Below, piece after piece: positions 10,756 through 21,740 of a stretch of DNA of 64,000 nt. The stretch lies in contig JAGTJL010000009.1 of NCBI GenBank assembly GCA_020746875.1, positions 434,001 to 498,000 of the forward strand, written 5' to 3'. The first letter of the stretch is position 1. Each line of letters opens with the position of its first letter. Source of the DNA: Rhexocercosporidium sp. MPI-PUGE-AT-0058. Lineage: Eukaryota; Ascomycota; Leotiomycetes; Helotiales. The position numbers were made by a program, and so were the translations under genes. Below the pieces are notes generated by a model, which did no database searches, had not been told where the DNA came from, and saw only the letters and a list, made by a program, of their open reading frames with translations.

Positions 10756-12268
10756 ATGACTCCCGGCATCAACACCCCAAAAGCCAAGGGACCATCTGGA
10801 ATCAAGCAATTCCCGAGGTTGCCTATCGAGCTCCAATTTCGTATCTGGGAGTGAGCGTGTCATAGACAGCGTCTAATCGAAGTCTACCCTCAACCAAGAA
10901 CGCATACCCCAATCGCCCCAAAGAAATTCAAGATCCACATCTCCCTCCTGGGATATAGTAATGGTTTCAACGAAGTCGTGAGCTTCGGATAGCGGGCACG
11001 CCAATGCAAATGCGAGGACAACTGTAACTCGCCATTGACAATCTCTCAAGTCTGTCAAGAGTCTCGACGGATCTTCAACCGGGTGAAGGGTGCGTACGTC
11101 AAGTGTTTCGGTACACATGTCAATTGGGAGAATGGCATCTTTTGTATCGGTGATTCAACTGACCATCTCTACAACACGGAGCTCTTCAAAGCTGTCGATC
11201 TGGCCGGTGGGTCGGGCAAGAACTAGATTCTCGATATCTATGAGGATGTGTGACCGGCGACTAAGACTCGACATGGTGATGAGAGTCGTGAGTTCAAGAG
11301 TTGTGGACCAGTTGGGGTGGTGTAGTAACTAGGAATCAGGCATTTAACTGTTGTGGGATAGGCGAGCTCTTTTTCGTGATGGGACGGAGTTCTAGAATGA
11401 AGTTGATGAGAGGGAGTGGTTGAGTAATAGTGACAGCGAGGCGGACGAGTGGGAATGGTGGACGAGGTATGATAGGGAGAGCAAAGAGGAAAGCGAGGAT
11501 TGTTCGGATAAGGAAACAGAGCACAGACAAACGACTCGCCAGCTAGCTGTTGGGCTCAGAGGTGGCAGCGGTCCTGATACTAGAGGTTTCAGAGGAAATT
11601 TTGTCGATGACTATGACTCTGAATTGCATCCTTCTTACTCGGAACCATCCGACGACGAGCAATTATGTTCGACTGAAAGGCACTCTTGGAAAACAAGCAG
11701 CCAGATGATCAGCTCCTCATACTCGGGAAACTTGCAAGTAACGATGAACTGGAGAATGATTCCAGTTCCTACTCCTCCGAATCATCTCCAGCAAGCGGCT
11801 CTTCGCCTTCGAGCTGAGAAATAAGTTCCCAAGGACAATGATCCGCATTCCGACGATATTACAGATTGAGCAGCATGGATAGCTCCAACGCTTACCCTTG
11901 CGCTCTTCAGACGCACAGCTAAGAGCTATCGTGTAAGTGATTGGAAAGCCCTCGAGAAAGACTATATCACCTGGTAGGAAGCTGATGGAGCTAAGCAACA
12001 GACCGACAAATACGCTAAAGACGCCGTGCAGTAGCGGTACTATAATATGAGACATCTGTCGCATAATGCTGGGGTTGGATGCAGTCATGTGGAGGGTTAT
12101 GACCCTGTCGAGGAGTATATTGCGTGTGGTGAGGAGATTCCGTCTACGGCGACGACGAAGGAGAGGAAAGCTTATGAGAGGGGGGTTTATTATAATACTA
12201 CCAAGAAGCTGGATCTTTTGGATCATTGGTCTTCTGATTCTGGGTCTGCTTGTGGTGATGAGCGTTAG
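10756..12268 (+). pseudogene. 2EXR-domain family gene, inactivated
   Basis: The start reads MTPGIN...FPRLPIELQFRIWE, the classic opening of fungal 2EXR proteins, but TGA follows at 10852-10854. The same frame then continues with RLIEVYPQPRTHTPIAP, meets TAG at 10990-10992, and continues again with ISQVCQESRRIF and ENGIFCIGDSTDHLYN, the second half of the domain, to a stop at 11224-11226. Downstream, other frames carry acidic pieces (SNSDSEADEWEWWTRYDRE), then DYITW-stop-EADGAKQQTDKYAK with TAG at 11975-11977, a further TAG at 12032-12034, and a C-terminal block VEGYDPVEEYIACGEEIPST ending at 12268. Several stops plus at least two frame changes mean it cannot make the full protein. No introns were found that remove the stops. 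Confidence 0.8.
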
Positions 12269-12716
12269 TTCTTCTCTTGGGCTGTTTGGCGGCGAATCTT
12301 CTCGGCTGCGCTATGTTTTGGGATGAGGATACCTGTTTACTCGGTTAATCTAGTCTGCGCTTTGTTTGGAATATGGGCGTACTTTTTTGGACTTCTTTAA
12401 TAAATTATATTGAATTTATGGCATGTATTTCGGAACGTTTGGAGGGAAAGAAAGGCTCACATATCACTTGTATCATTTACTGATGCATGCTTCACCTTCT
12501 AGCATGATATCACAACACAACGTAAGACCCCCGGTGTGTGCTTCACCACAGTTGCACGCAATGCAGAAGTAACGAGGTATAAGCTTTGGATAACATGACA
12601 AACTTCCTATAGAGCACATATATTTCATAAATCCGTGGGTATGATACATCGACCTGGCCAGAGAGTCGTCCGGATAACGCCAAGTAATGAAGAATCCAAA
12701 TGGCCATTACACAATC
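12269..12716. other. Intergenic, no gene seen
   Basis: This is 3' flanking sequence of the dead 2EXR gene and of PFA3. No feature is recognised. Confidence 0.5.
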
Positions 12717-14257
12717 TCAATCAACACCATCATCAATACCATCCCAGCCTCTCACATCGTCTTTCTGTCTGGCAAGTGTGTTCCCTAGTAATGTGTTCGT
12801 CACGACTCCAACGCGCTGTGGCCAACCGTGTGTCGCCTTGCGATCCAATGCCCTCCTATCTGCCTCATCTTCATCGCTACTAATATCATACTGGTCCTCC
12901 GGATCTCTCAAACGTAGATTGTTCATTGGGACCGAGTCATCGCTGTAATCATCCGGATTCCTCCCCAATAGTCTATCTGCTTTGGATTGTGTCCTGTTTG
13001 GATATGAAACGTAATGTCTTCCTGCTCCATCACGGACAGGTGGTATTTGTGGTGAAGGCTCTGCTCCCCAACCAGCAGCATGTTCTCTTTGTCGCTGTTC
13101 CTCTCTCTCCCGAGCGATCTTCTCTCTTGCCTCCAACCATTTCGGACTTGCATCCCAACTCCATCCATCCCCTGTGGTGTTACAGATCGGGAAGAACCAG
13201 AGTAATTTGCTCGGCCCGAAGAGGTGCTGCAAATTCCGCTTCCGTCCTAGGTCGAAAGCACTTGGCAGCTTGTCGGAATCTTGCTCGTCAAGATATGCTT
13301 CGTATCTCTCCCTAGCTCGGAATCTTTCCAGCGCATCATACGATTCATGTCGCTGGCCTTGGTCTCCGTGGCTTTGACCGGGCTCTCCATTCATGTCTCG
13401 TTGTTGCTGCTCGTAGCTCGACTGCGACATGTGTTGGTGCTGTTTCCTTAAAGGAGAGAGATATCTCGTCGTCTCAAGACATTCGATGGTAGTCTGGCCC
13501 CTGGAAGCAAGAAGAATATGCCACCCTGTGAATCCAGCAAGGACCAACCCAATTATCCCAGAGATCACCGCTAGCATCACATAGTTGATCGGCATCAATG
13601 CATCAGTGTATTCCCCTTCGGTCAGGATCTCTCTATAGACCCAATATCCCGATACTGCAAAGTCCACGAAGCAGAAGAGAGTCGTATAAATGAGAAACAG
13701 CAAGAAAGCCTTGTAATTTCGAAGACCAACACAGGTGGCCAGCCAGGGGCAATGGTGGTCCATCTTCAGGACACATGTTTTGCATGTAGAGCAATGATGC
13801 GCTCGGTCGGGCTTCCGTGCCTGACATTTCTTGCAGAACCTCAACTCCCCATTCGACTTGACTGTGAAATTCGTAGCAGCTGGTGGTGCATTTGTTGGTA
13901 GTGTGCTGTATCCATTTCTGCTAGTCGTGGTTCCCGGGCTTGTGAAGACTGCTGTGGTGTAAGACCAATTTAGGAGAATGAACAGGGCGATTCCGAGGAG
14001 AGATGTACCAGTCCCTAGATTGTCAGCTATGCAAATACAATAGAAAACCCGATAGACATACCTGTCCAAGTAGTCTTTGCCTGTAGAAATCCTATGGTAG
14101 CTTCAACCCAGACTGCCCAGCTAGTGAGGGAGTAAACAAATAATAGCGGGAAGTATGTTGCTCCAATACAGCAATATCGTTCGCATTTGCGAGCCCATTT
14201 TCGAGACATCCTGGTTGGGGATCTTGAAGGACTTGGTGATGCCAATGTAGCCATCAT
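12717..14257 (-). CDS. PFA3: DHHC palmitoyltransferase, PFA3 type
   Basis: Two exons (14257-14062 and 14014-12717) give 497 aa. It attaches palmitate to cysteines of target proteins; yeast Pfa3 acts on the vacuolar fusion protein Vac8. Two N-terminal membrane helices (YFPLLFVYSLTSWAVW and TSLLGIALFILLNW) are followed by the DHHC cysteine-rich domain (about residues 125-170: RFCKKCQARKPDRAHHCSTC..., D151-H152-H153-C154) and two further helices (FLLFLIYTTLFCFVDFAVSG and NYVMLAVISGIIGLVLAGFT). The TTxE motif follows as TTIECLETTRYLSPL. The C-terminal ~200 residues are hydrophilic and probably cytosolic. The start at 14257 has a second Met at the next codon. The 47-bp intron has a GTATGT donor and a TAG acceptor. 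Confidence 0.92.
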
Positions 14258-14635
14258 GAGAGGTGCATAGTGGACAGCGAGCAATTCCAAGCCCGGAGTT
14301 CGTACAAAGTGTAGTTGAGTGTTTGATGATGATAGAAAGGAGGCTGAGTCGGGGTTCAGCTTCCCGAGACGCCGGTGTGCCTGGTCTGGATGCCTGACAC
14401 GATATCTTGGCAATCGGAACCCTGAAATGAGTGAAAATGAGTCGACCCATGTCCTTATCGTTATCAAAAAGCACTATAATTGGACAGTTTGGTGCAAGTG
14501 GATTGCCAGCCAAATTTAACTGACAACAGCCTCGCCTTGTACTTGTACCCCTCCACACGCATTCCAACTTTTTATAATCAACAAAACAACAAAACATCAG
14601 TTTTCGAAGCAAACCTTTGAGCGCAAGGAGCTACC
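14258..14635. promoter_or_regulatory. Divergent promoter region of PFA3 and JJJ1
   Basis: These 378 bp separate the start codons of two divergent genes. No TATA box or other specific site is clear; the function is inferred from gene orientation only. Confidence 0.4.
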
Positions 14636-15891
14636 ATGGGTGCGCAGCAGTCTTCTGGTGCAGGGGCCGGAGCTCAGCATGCTGAGCCAGCAAAAAGATG
14701 TTACTACGAAGTTCTTGGTGTTGATCGCCATGCGACTGATGAAGAGTAGGAAAACTCTCCTCATTCTAAATGCTGCAGAAACTGACGCTTGGTAGAATTA
14801 AGAAGGCATACAGAAGAAAAGCCCTCGAGCTTCATCCTGACAGAAACTTTGGCGACGTCGAGAAGGCCACTGCCAATTTTGCCGAAGTCCAATCTGCGAA
14901 TGAAGTCCTCTCTGATCCCCAGGAACGAGCCTGGTACGACGCTCACCGCGAGTCGATCCTGAGAGGAGGGAGTAACGATCCTGAGGAAGATCATTTCCAA
15001 CATAATGTTCGACTCACCAGCGCTGGAGACATCATGGGTTTGATGGGCAGATTCAACAAGAGCACTCCGTTTACAGACTCCCCGAACGGTTTCTTCGGAG
15101 TACTTCACGACATATTCGTACAACTCGCCAAAGAGGAAGACGCGGCTTGTGACTGGGAAGGACTTGAACCTGTGGACTATCCAGAGTTCGGAAGCATGAA
15201 AGACGAATATGAGGATGTTGTCAAGCCGTTTTACAGGACCTGGATCAACTTCTCGACGAAGAAGACATTTTCCTGGAGGGACGCATATCGGGCATCAGAT
15301 GCCCCTGATCGGGCCACACGACGGCTGATCGATAAGGAGAACAAGAGGTTGAGAGATGAAGGAATTCGAGAGTTTAATGACGCTGTCAGATCACTCGTAG
15401 CCTTTGTCAGGAAGCGAGATCCAAGATTCATCCCAAATTCACAAACGGAGGAGGACCGACAAAAGATTCTACGAGATGCAGCGGCAGCCCAAGCAGCAAG
15501 ATCTCGAGCGGCGAACCAAGCAAAACTGAATAAACACGTAGTCCAAGACTGGGCTAAGTCTCGCGAGCCTGAGCCTGAGGTGTTGTCGGAGTCTGAAGAG
15601 TCGGAGATTGAGCAGATCGAGTGTGTTGTCTGCCAGAAGATTTTCAAGAGTGAGAATCAGTACAAGGCACATGAGAAGAGCAAGAAGCACATCAAAGCCG
15701 TGCAACAGTTGCAAAGAGAGATTCGACGAGATAATGCCCGACTCAATCTTGATAGCACAGGTAGTAGCGAATCCTCTGTGCCTGTTGCCGAACTTAATAC
15801 GCTGAAAATTTTCGAAAACAAGGCGCCAAATCCTACTTCCGAGGAGTCAATTCTTGACCTTGATACAGAAGTTGAAGTCAAGTCTGACTGA
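14636..15891 (+). CDS. JJJ1: J-domain protein of the JJJ1/DNAJC21 type, C-terminally short
   Basis: Two exons (14636-14745 and 14796-15891) give 401 aa. JJJ1 is a cytosolic Hsp40 that stimulates Hsp70 ATPase and helps recycle the 60S export factor Arx1. The J domain opens with [16 protein letters not shown], which the intron interrupts, and continues with [17 protein letters not shown], holding the HPD motif. The family-specific middle region ([20 protein letters not shown]) follows, then a C2H2 zinc finger CVVCQKIF...AHEKSKKH at about residues 320-345. Family members usually continue for another 100-150 residues to a second zinc finger. Here a TGA at 15889-15891 ends the protein early, and decayed-looking remnants of that finger seem to follow. 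The intron donor is GTAGGA. Confidence 0.87.
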
Positions 15892-16689
15892 GCTACCTTG
15901 AGAGGAAAATGGAAAAGATCCTTTATTATCCTTGGCTCCTCAGAAAAGATCGACCAGCCCGAGATATGCTCTTAAGCGAACCAGATTGAGTTCGTCCCGA
16001 GCTCAAGCTGGGGTTGGAAGCGAGCTGCTTTTGGCTATGACGGACAAGCTGAAGCTTATTCATGGGCACTACAGCCATGCGGTATATCGTTCAGCAGGCA
16101 GCCCAGAAAAACTCAAGCGGCTGGGGTGTGATAGCACAGAAGGCTAAAATGAGTCGCTCCCTTACCTAAGTCGTAACATGACTGTAGGGTCTCTGGGTAC
16201 TGTGACTTGTGTAATCAGCATCGTTTAGGGTAAATTTAATGAACACATCGACTTCTGGCGCGCACTCCACTAGATCTGAATACACCCCTACCGACTCCAG
16301 AGCAGCCTGAGAAATATCCCCGGCTAGGTTACGGAGGAATGGCTGCACGGATGTCGCGCAGAGTCGAGAAAGTTCCTTCAAGATATCAACGTCGATCTCG
16401 TTACTCCTCGCAAGAGATCGACTCGACCTCCAACGACCTTGACCAGAATGCCACCGAAGGCCACTCCAGTCCCGAAGGAGTTCCCCCTGCCACTTGCACA
16501 CTCTCAATGAAAATCGATAGCACGTTGAGCCCAAATGATAGCCATGAGTCTCAGCCTTCACTTGAATTACTAGATCAGCCAGTAGAAGGGATAGCTATAT
16601 AAATACCCTCTCAGTCATCCCAACTCATACAACTCCAACACAAATGCAATGCCGAAAAAAAAAAGACCAACCAGTCTTCACCGAGTACC
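15892..16689. other. JJJ1 3' flank with possible remnant coding, then intergenic
   Basis: About 15892-16085 carries pieces in shifting frames that resemble the expected JJJ1 C terminus, such as EKIDQPE in one frame and DKLKLIHGHYSHA in another, the latter like the SKTKLFxHIKxxxHA part of a C2H2 finger. A minus-strand frame at 16166-16561 has no ATG start and no recognised family. A short A-run lies near 16655. Confidence 0.4.
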
Positions 16690-17445
16690 CTAAACCTCAA
16701 CAGCCCCCTCGGGTACCCCGGCTCTACTCCTCAACCTCCTTGCCAAAAACTTCATAAGCGGCAACATCTCTTCCCTATTCCTCGGCATAGAATCCTCCCC
16801 CTTCTCCCACTTCACATACTCCACATCCGTAAACCTCGCTTTGACAGCATCAACCGCACTCCTCGTGACCTGAGAACTCCTGCTCCCACCACACAGCAGA
16901 ATCGGTGTTTTGCATTTCGCCTTAGCTGCATCCGAGGATGAAGAACCGGGCAACCGTCCCCCAATAGTAATCACGCCCCCAAACTCCTCTCTCGCAAAAT
17001 CACCAGACGAGACAACACTCAAAGCAGCCATCCCCCCTTGCCCAAATCCTAAGAACAAGATCTCCCTCTCCTTAAACCCACACTCCTCCGTCAAAACCCT
17101 CAGCACAATTCCGCCCACCACACTCCTCACCATCTCAAAGCCAGCATCAGGATCAATCTCGCCCTTCCCCTCGTCGACAAGGACATCATCGCCCCAGTGG
17201 AAAGCGGGCGTTTCGGAGCCAGTGAAGAGCGGTGGGATGGGGTTGAGGCCGCGGAGGGAGAGGCAGGCCGTTTCGGGGAGGTTGAGGTTGCGGGCGAGAG
17301 CTGTGAAGGAGGAGTGCGTGTCGCCGAGGCCGTGGAGGAGGATGAGAACGTTGGTTGGGGGTTTATTAGAGCCGGAAGGAGGGGTGATGATGTCGAGTAT
17401 TAGGTTGGGAGGAAAGTCGGATTTGGTGGGGAGGCGGGAGGGCAT
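16690..17445 (-). CDS. Phospholipase/carboxylesterase-fold protein lacking the catalytic triad
   Basis: The single exon encodes 251 aa and has the alpha/beta-hydrolase layout of the acyl-protein thioesterase family: NVLILLHGLGDTHSSF after the first strands, a nucleophile-elbow block LFLGFGQGGMAALSV, and a C-terminal MLPLMKFLARRL helix. The residue at the nucleophile position is Gly135 (GFGQGG instead of GFSQGG). The block that normally carries Asp reads CGGSRSSQV instead of HGxxDxxV. The position expected for His reads KGEDSMP instead of GHS. All three triad residues are therefore absent, so it is probably not a serine hydrolase. I believe fungal relatives share this pattern, which would make it an old non-catalytic or altered subfamily; that is from memory. 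The start ATG is at 17445. Confidence 0.83.
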   Translation of the reverse strand: MPSRLPTKSDFPPNLILDIITPPSGSNKPPTNVLILLHGLGDTHSSFTALARNLNLPETACLSLRGLNPIPPLFTGSETPAFHWGDDVLVDEGKGEIDPDAGFEMVRSVVGGIVLRVLTEECGFKEREILFLGFGQGGMAALSVVSSGDFAREEFGGVITIGGRLPGSSSSDAAKAKCKTPILLCGGSRSSQVTRSAVDAVKARFTDVEYVKWEKGEDSMPRNREEMLPLMKFLARRLRSRAGVPEGAVEV

Positions 17446-17927
17446 TTTGACGGTTTCCAGAGCATGTGAGTTATGACGATGGTTGCTTGTGAATAGTTGA
17501 TAGTATGGATGGTGGGTGTGTAGAGGATGGATTCAGCGTGGTGTAAGCTAGCGATGAATTTCTCGAAAATCTCAAGCTGACATATGACTTTGAAGTGAAG
17601 AGAAAGTTAGTACCACTCGCTTACGATCGAGGTGAACAATATAAACTTCTGTCGCTAATTCACCCCACTACTAGCGCGGAACCCCGCCATTGCCTCTTCG
17701 CTTCCTGGCAAGGTCCCCTTGCCTATATGTTGTGAGTAAGTTCTAGAATCAATTCAAATTCACAATTACGATAGGACGTCGGACTAAGGCACATGTGCAG
17801 CCTCCAAAGGGCACACAGTAACAACCAATAGCCCGATTTCGAACATTATAGGCAAAGTGCAAGGCTGGGTCAAGCTCGAAGCAGTATTGCATTCTCATCT
17901 AAGCTCCGATTCCAAATTTTCAAATAT
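17446..17927. other. Intergenic, no gene seen
   Basis: 5' flank of the hydrolase-like gene and 3' flank of the methylcitrate dehydratase gene. No feature is recognised. Confidence 0.5.
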
Positions 17928-19692
17928 TTACACAAACTTGCTATCTTTGACGACATACAGGTCCACATACTCATCAATAGCCATGCTCTCCAACCTCTTC
18001 GCATCGTTACCCAAATCAACCAACTCCTTAACTTTTGCTTCGCTGAAATGAGGTCCAAGGTGTCTCTTGTACTTGGCCAGGATCTCTGGCTTAGCCTCTT
18101 CTCTCCTCAATCTGTGGCCCAATGGGGCGTCGACGACGATCTCCTCAAGGACGGTGCCGTCGTTGAGAGTGACAGTCAGTGCGTTGGGAATGGTACGCAT
18201 GTTCTCGTTGTGGTAATCCTCGGTGAATTGAGGATCCTCAACACACTTGATCTTCTGGCGGAGAGATTCTACGAGAGGAGATGTGGCAGCTTCTCCTCCA
18301 TCGGTATAATCAGTAGCTTCGAGACGTCCGAAGACAAGCATGACGGCTGCCATGTATTGAATGCAGTGATCACGATCGGCGAAGTTGTCCATGGGCTTAA
18401 ACTGCTTGTCGATGATTCGGATACAGGCCTCGTGGGTACGGCAGACAATATCCTTGATATCTGCTGCAGACTTTCCTTGATCGGCCAATTGCTTGTGGAT
18501 TCGCTTAGCGGCTTCGATGGCAGTCTGGGAGTGGAACTCGGCTGGATTCTGTTAGACGTGGGAAGGCAAAGTTGCTAAAGTGACGTACCTGGGTATGAAA
18601 CCTTGAACAGAACGTTTTCCATAACGTAGCTGCCGTATGGTCTTTGGAATTCAAACTTGTTGCCTTTGAAAAGAACATCATAGAAACCCCAAACAGGAGC
18701 AGAAAGAACGGTTGGAACACCTGGCTCGCCCTTCATGACCTTCAAGACAAGGTTGACTGCACGCTGGCAAGCATCACCAGCAGCCCAGGACTTTCTCGAC
18801 ATGGTATTTGGGGAATGTCTGTAGGTTCTCAAGCTCTGACCATCAACCCAAGCCTGGGAAACGGCATCCGCAGTTTGCTTCTCGGAGAGGCCCAACATCT
18901 TGGAGACAACAGCTGCGGAGGCAACCTTGACAAGCACAACGTGGTCCAGACCGACCTTATTGTACGAGTTAAGAAGAGCCAAGCAACCTTGAATCTCGTG
19001 TGCCTTGATCATAGCCTCCAGGACCTCCTTGACGGTTATAACCTTTCCGTTGCCCAGGTTTCCACCAGCTCGGTTCGTACGGGAGATCCAGTCTGCAACA
19101 GCCAAAATCGCACCCAAGTTGTCTGAAGGGTGGCCCCATTCTGCGGCGAGCCAGCAGTCATTGTAGTCAAGCCATCTGATCATAGCACCGATATTGAAGG
19201 CGCCATTGACAGGGTCGAGCTGGAAGGGTGTGCCGGGAACCTTTGAGCCATTGGGAACGACGGTTCCCTCAACAATGGGACCGAGAAGCTTTGTACACTC
19301 CTTGAATCGGAGACCTTCGAGACCGCAACCCAGGGTATCGAGGAAAACAAATCGAGCAGTATCGAACTATAGCCGCGGTCAACGCAATTCTGTGGGGCAG
19401 AATTGGCGGGGAAATAGGTACTTACAGCGAGGTCAGAGTTGATGGGTGTATTATGAACGTAGCTGGCAATGTCCTTGATCTCAGGATCATACTCTCGTGC
19501 CTGTGGAGGCGGAGGAGCACCGGATTGTCTAGCTGCCATGACTGAGAATTGGCGTGTGGAGGGTGTTCGTGGTGAAGCTGTGAAGTTTGCTCGAGCTGCG
19601 ACGAGAGGGGTGCGGAGACCAACACGCGATTGGAAGGCGGGGGTTCGTAGGGTTCTGGAAGCTGTACGAACACTGCGATTGATAGTCGACAT
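17928..19692 (-). CDS. prpD: 2-methylcitrate dehydratase (PrpD/MmgE family), mitochondrial
   Basis: Three exons (19692-19426, 19366-18589, 18541-17928) give 552 aa. The enzyme dehydrates 2-methylcitrate in the methylcitrate cycle that detoxifies propionyl-CoA. Family blocks include [12 protein letters not shown] at the start of exon 2, [63 protein letters not shown] across intron 2, and [14 protein letters not shown]. The N-terminal ~60 residues are rich in Arg, Ser and Thr with almost no acidic residues, as expected of a mitochondrial presequence. The acceptor of intron 2 is the second of two nearby AGs (ending at 18542); the first would break the SYPAEFH block. An in-frame ATG at 19713 could extend the protein by seven residues. 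Confidence 0.93.
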
Positions 19693-20737
19693 GTTCAATG
19701 GAATGGAATACAATTCAATTGTATTGGGAGAGCTCGAGAGTTCAAGAGGAAAGGTAGAAATGAGGAAGCTTGTGCAGATAAATGGCTGGACTCCCCATAG
19801 CTCTTCTCCAGTTGCCTCGGCAAACAGCGGATTTCGCTAACATGAGCGCCGGCCGGGCACAACAATTCTTGGTTAAGTTCGGTTCTCTTAAGCCGAGTAC
19901 TGACTTCGACCATCCTTGGTTTTCTGGTCGAAAGGAGAGAATCTGTCACGGGTATGGGTATAAGTACTCCTTTGCTACAAGTATTCAAAGATGACGAGGA
20001 ATCCATCACCACTGCCTCATTTTCTCAATGCTTGTGAGATCGGGTTCAGGTCTGCCGCTGTCTGTGAGAAGTGATCCATCAGTTAACAGAGGGTTCATTT
20101 GCCAGCACTTTTCTTATAATCACTCTAGATAACGAGAAGCTGAAAATGCCCAGGAATTATTTTTTGGTGCAGAGCAAACGATATTCTTGAATAAAGCTTT
20201 AAGTGCACTTACAGGGAGGGTAGTGCTCATGGAGGTGTCTGTCATCCTAGCTCCTACCAGGTATCAAGGGCCTTATGGCAAAGTACTGAAAGTACACAGC
20301 ATTTTCGATTGACTTGTAAAGCGTGAAGGATACAAAGAGGCCCTTAATACACCGTAGGAATCAAGCCCTGGAGGTAGGAAGGTGACGATCAAATCTACCA
20401 TCGAAACGCACTGGCAATGGCTAACAACTGCTCAAGGAGAAGTGAATGCCTCGCAGAGATGGCTCACAAAGAATGTCCCCTTCAAACTCCGTGATTCATT
20501 GATCAAAACAAGGCTAGTCTATGAGAGAGAGAGAGAAACATCGGTCTATGAACAAGATACCCCAGGCTCCTTTCCTGTTTCCAAGTAGCCATATGTGATA
20601 ACAACGCCCCAAAGATTATAATTACCTTCTATCATCTTCACTCCCGACCCTCCTGTAACCCTCCCAATTCAACAACCTATACACCTTAGCCTTCAAGTCA
20701 ACCACGAACTGCAAATCCGTCCCATTCCCCCACCACC
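19693..20737. other. Intergenic, no gene seen
   Basis: Contains only short open frames without family resemblance and a (GA)n stretch near 20524-20536. It includes the promoter of the dehydratase gene. Confidence 0.5.
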
Positions 20738-21740
20738 TCACAACGCCATAAACCCCACCGCAAGCGATAAAAAAGCCGCCCATCCCCACGCAGCCGCACC
20801 TCTACTGGCCCCATTATCCTTGCCTGCCTTAGGGATATTGTTGGTAGCCGCACCACCAAGATACCAGCTCCCAATATCAGTAAGTTCGCCCTTCTGTGTG
20901 AGCATGGCGGCATTTGGCCCAACATTCGAGACGTCGCTACGGAAACTGCCAAAGTACGAGTACCGGGCCACGCTATCTAGGCGGTCGAAGTACTCAGCAG
21001 ACATGTTGAAGAAGCCCTGTGTGGGTTCGAGTGGTTGGTTGTTGAGGGCATACTCTGTGACCCATTGGGTCACATTTGGGTATCTAGGATTCGGTTAGTA
21101 CATTGTCTTCCTTTGATGAACGAGGGAAGGATTCAACATACGTTGCGTTGACCTGTCCCATATGACTAGCCAAACCACCGAAATCTCCATACCAATGGAT
21201 TGGGATAAAATCAATAGTGCAATTCGTTCCCTGCTTCGCGCACGAACTGAAGAAATCCTCCAACCAGACAAAACCCCTCGGCGATCCAGTCACAGCTGGC
21301 GCACCAACCTTCACACCCAGTTTGCGGAGAGGCTCAACTTGAGATATCCAGTTGGTAGCCGCTGCTGTGGGATCAATATTACTTCCTCCCGTTGCCGCAT
21401 CTCCATCCGGTTCGTTATATGCCAGGACATGCGAGATCTTCCTGCCTCCATCGATCAGGGCTTTGACAGCGCTAAAGAAATTGGTATCGATCGACCAGAG
21501 CATAGGCACGAACTCGAATTCCTCCTGTGTCCGGTTGGCGTAGGCCGTGGACGGCTGCACTTGGTAGTTGTAGTACCACGTCAGATCGCTGCCGTTCTCG
21601 ACCCATATCTGGTTATCGTGTTGGATTTTTGAGGATTTGGGAGGGACGAAGACGAGGCCTCGTTTCGAGGAGGAGCGGAAGGTGGTTTGCGCCGAGATAG
21701 CCGTCGCTGCGGCAAGGAGGAGGGCGGAGGAGAGACGCAT
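20738..21740 (-). CDS. GH128 (Asl1-type) beta-1,3-glucanase-like, secreted, GPI-anchor signal
   Basis: Two exons (21740-21142 and 21083-20738) give 314 aa. GH128 enzymes hydrolyse beta-1,3-glucan; fungal Asl1-type members are linked to the cell wall. A signal peptide is evident (residues 1-17, MRLSSALLLAAATAISA). The catalytic pair is visible: E110 in VLAYNEPDG and E210 in WVTEYAL. An IDFIPIHWYGDF block precedes the intron. The C terminus has a small-residue region (KDNGASRGAAA) followed by a hydrophobic tail of about 17 residues ending at the stop, which is the layout of a GPI-attachment signal, so wall or membrane anchoring is likely. Several N-glycosylation sequons are present (NRT, NCT, NAT, NVT, NMS). 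The intron has a GTATGT donor and a CTAAC branch sequence. Confidence 0.9.

Noticed and set aside
16166..16561. 131-codon minus-strand frame beside JJJ1
   Set aside because: Starts with GTG, no recognisable domain, and lies in a region with decayed sequence. Could be a remnant but not supportable as a gene.
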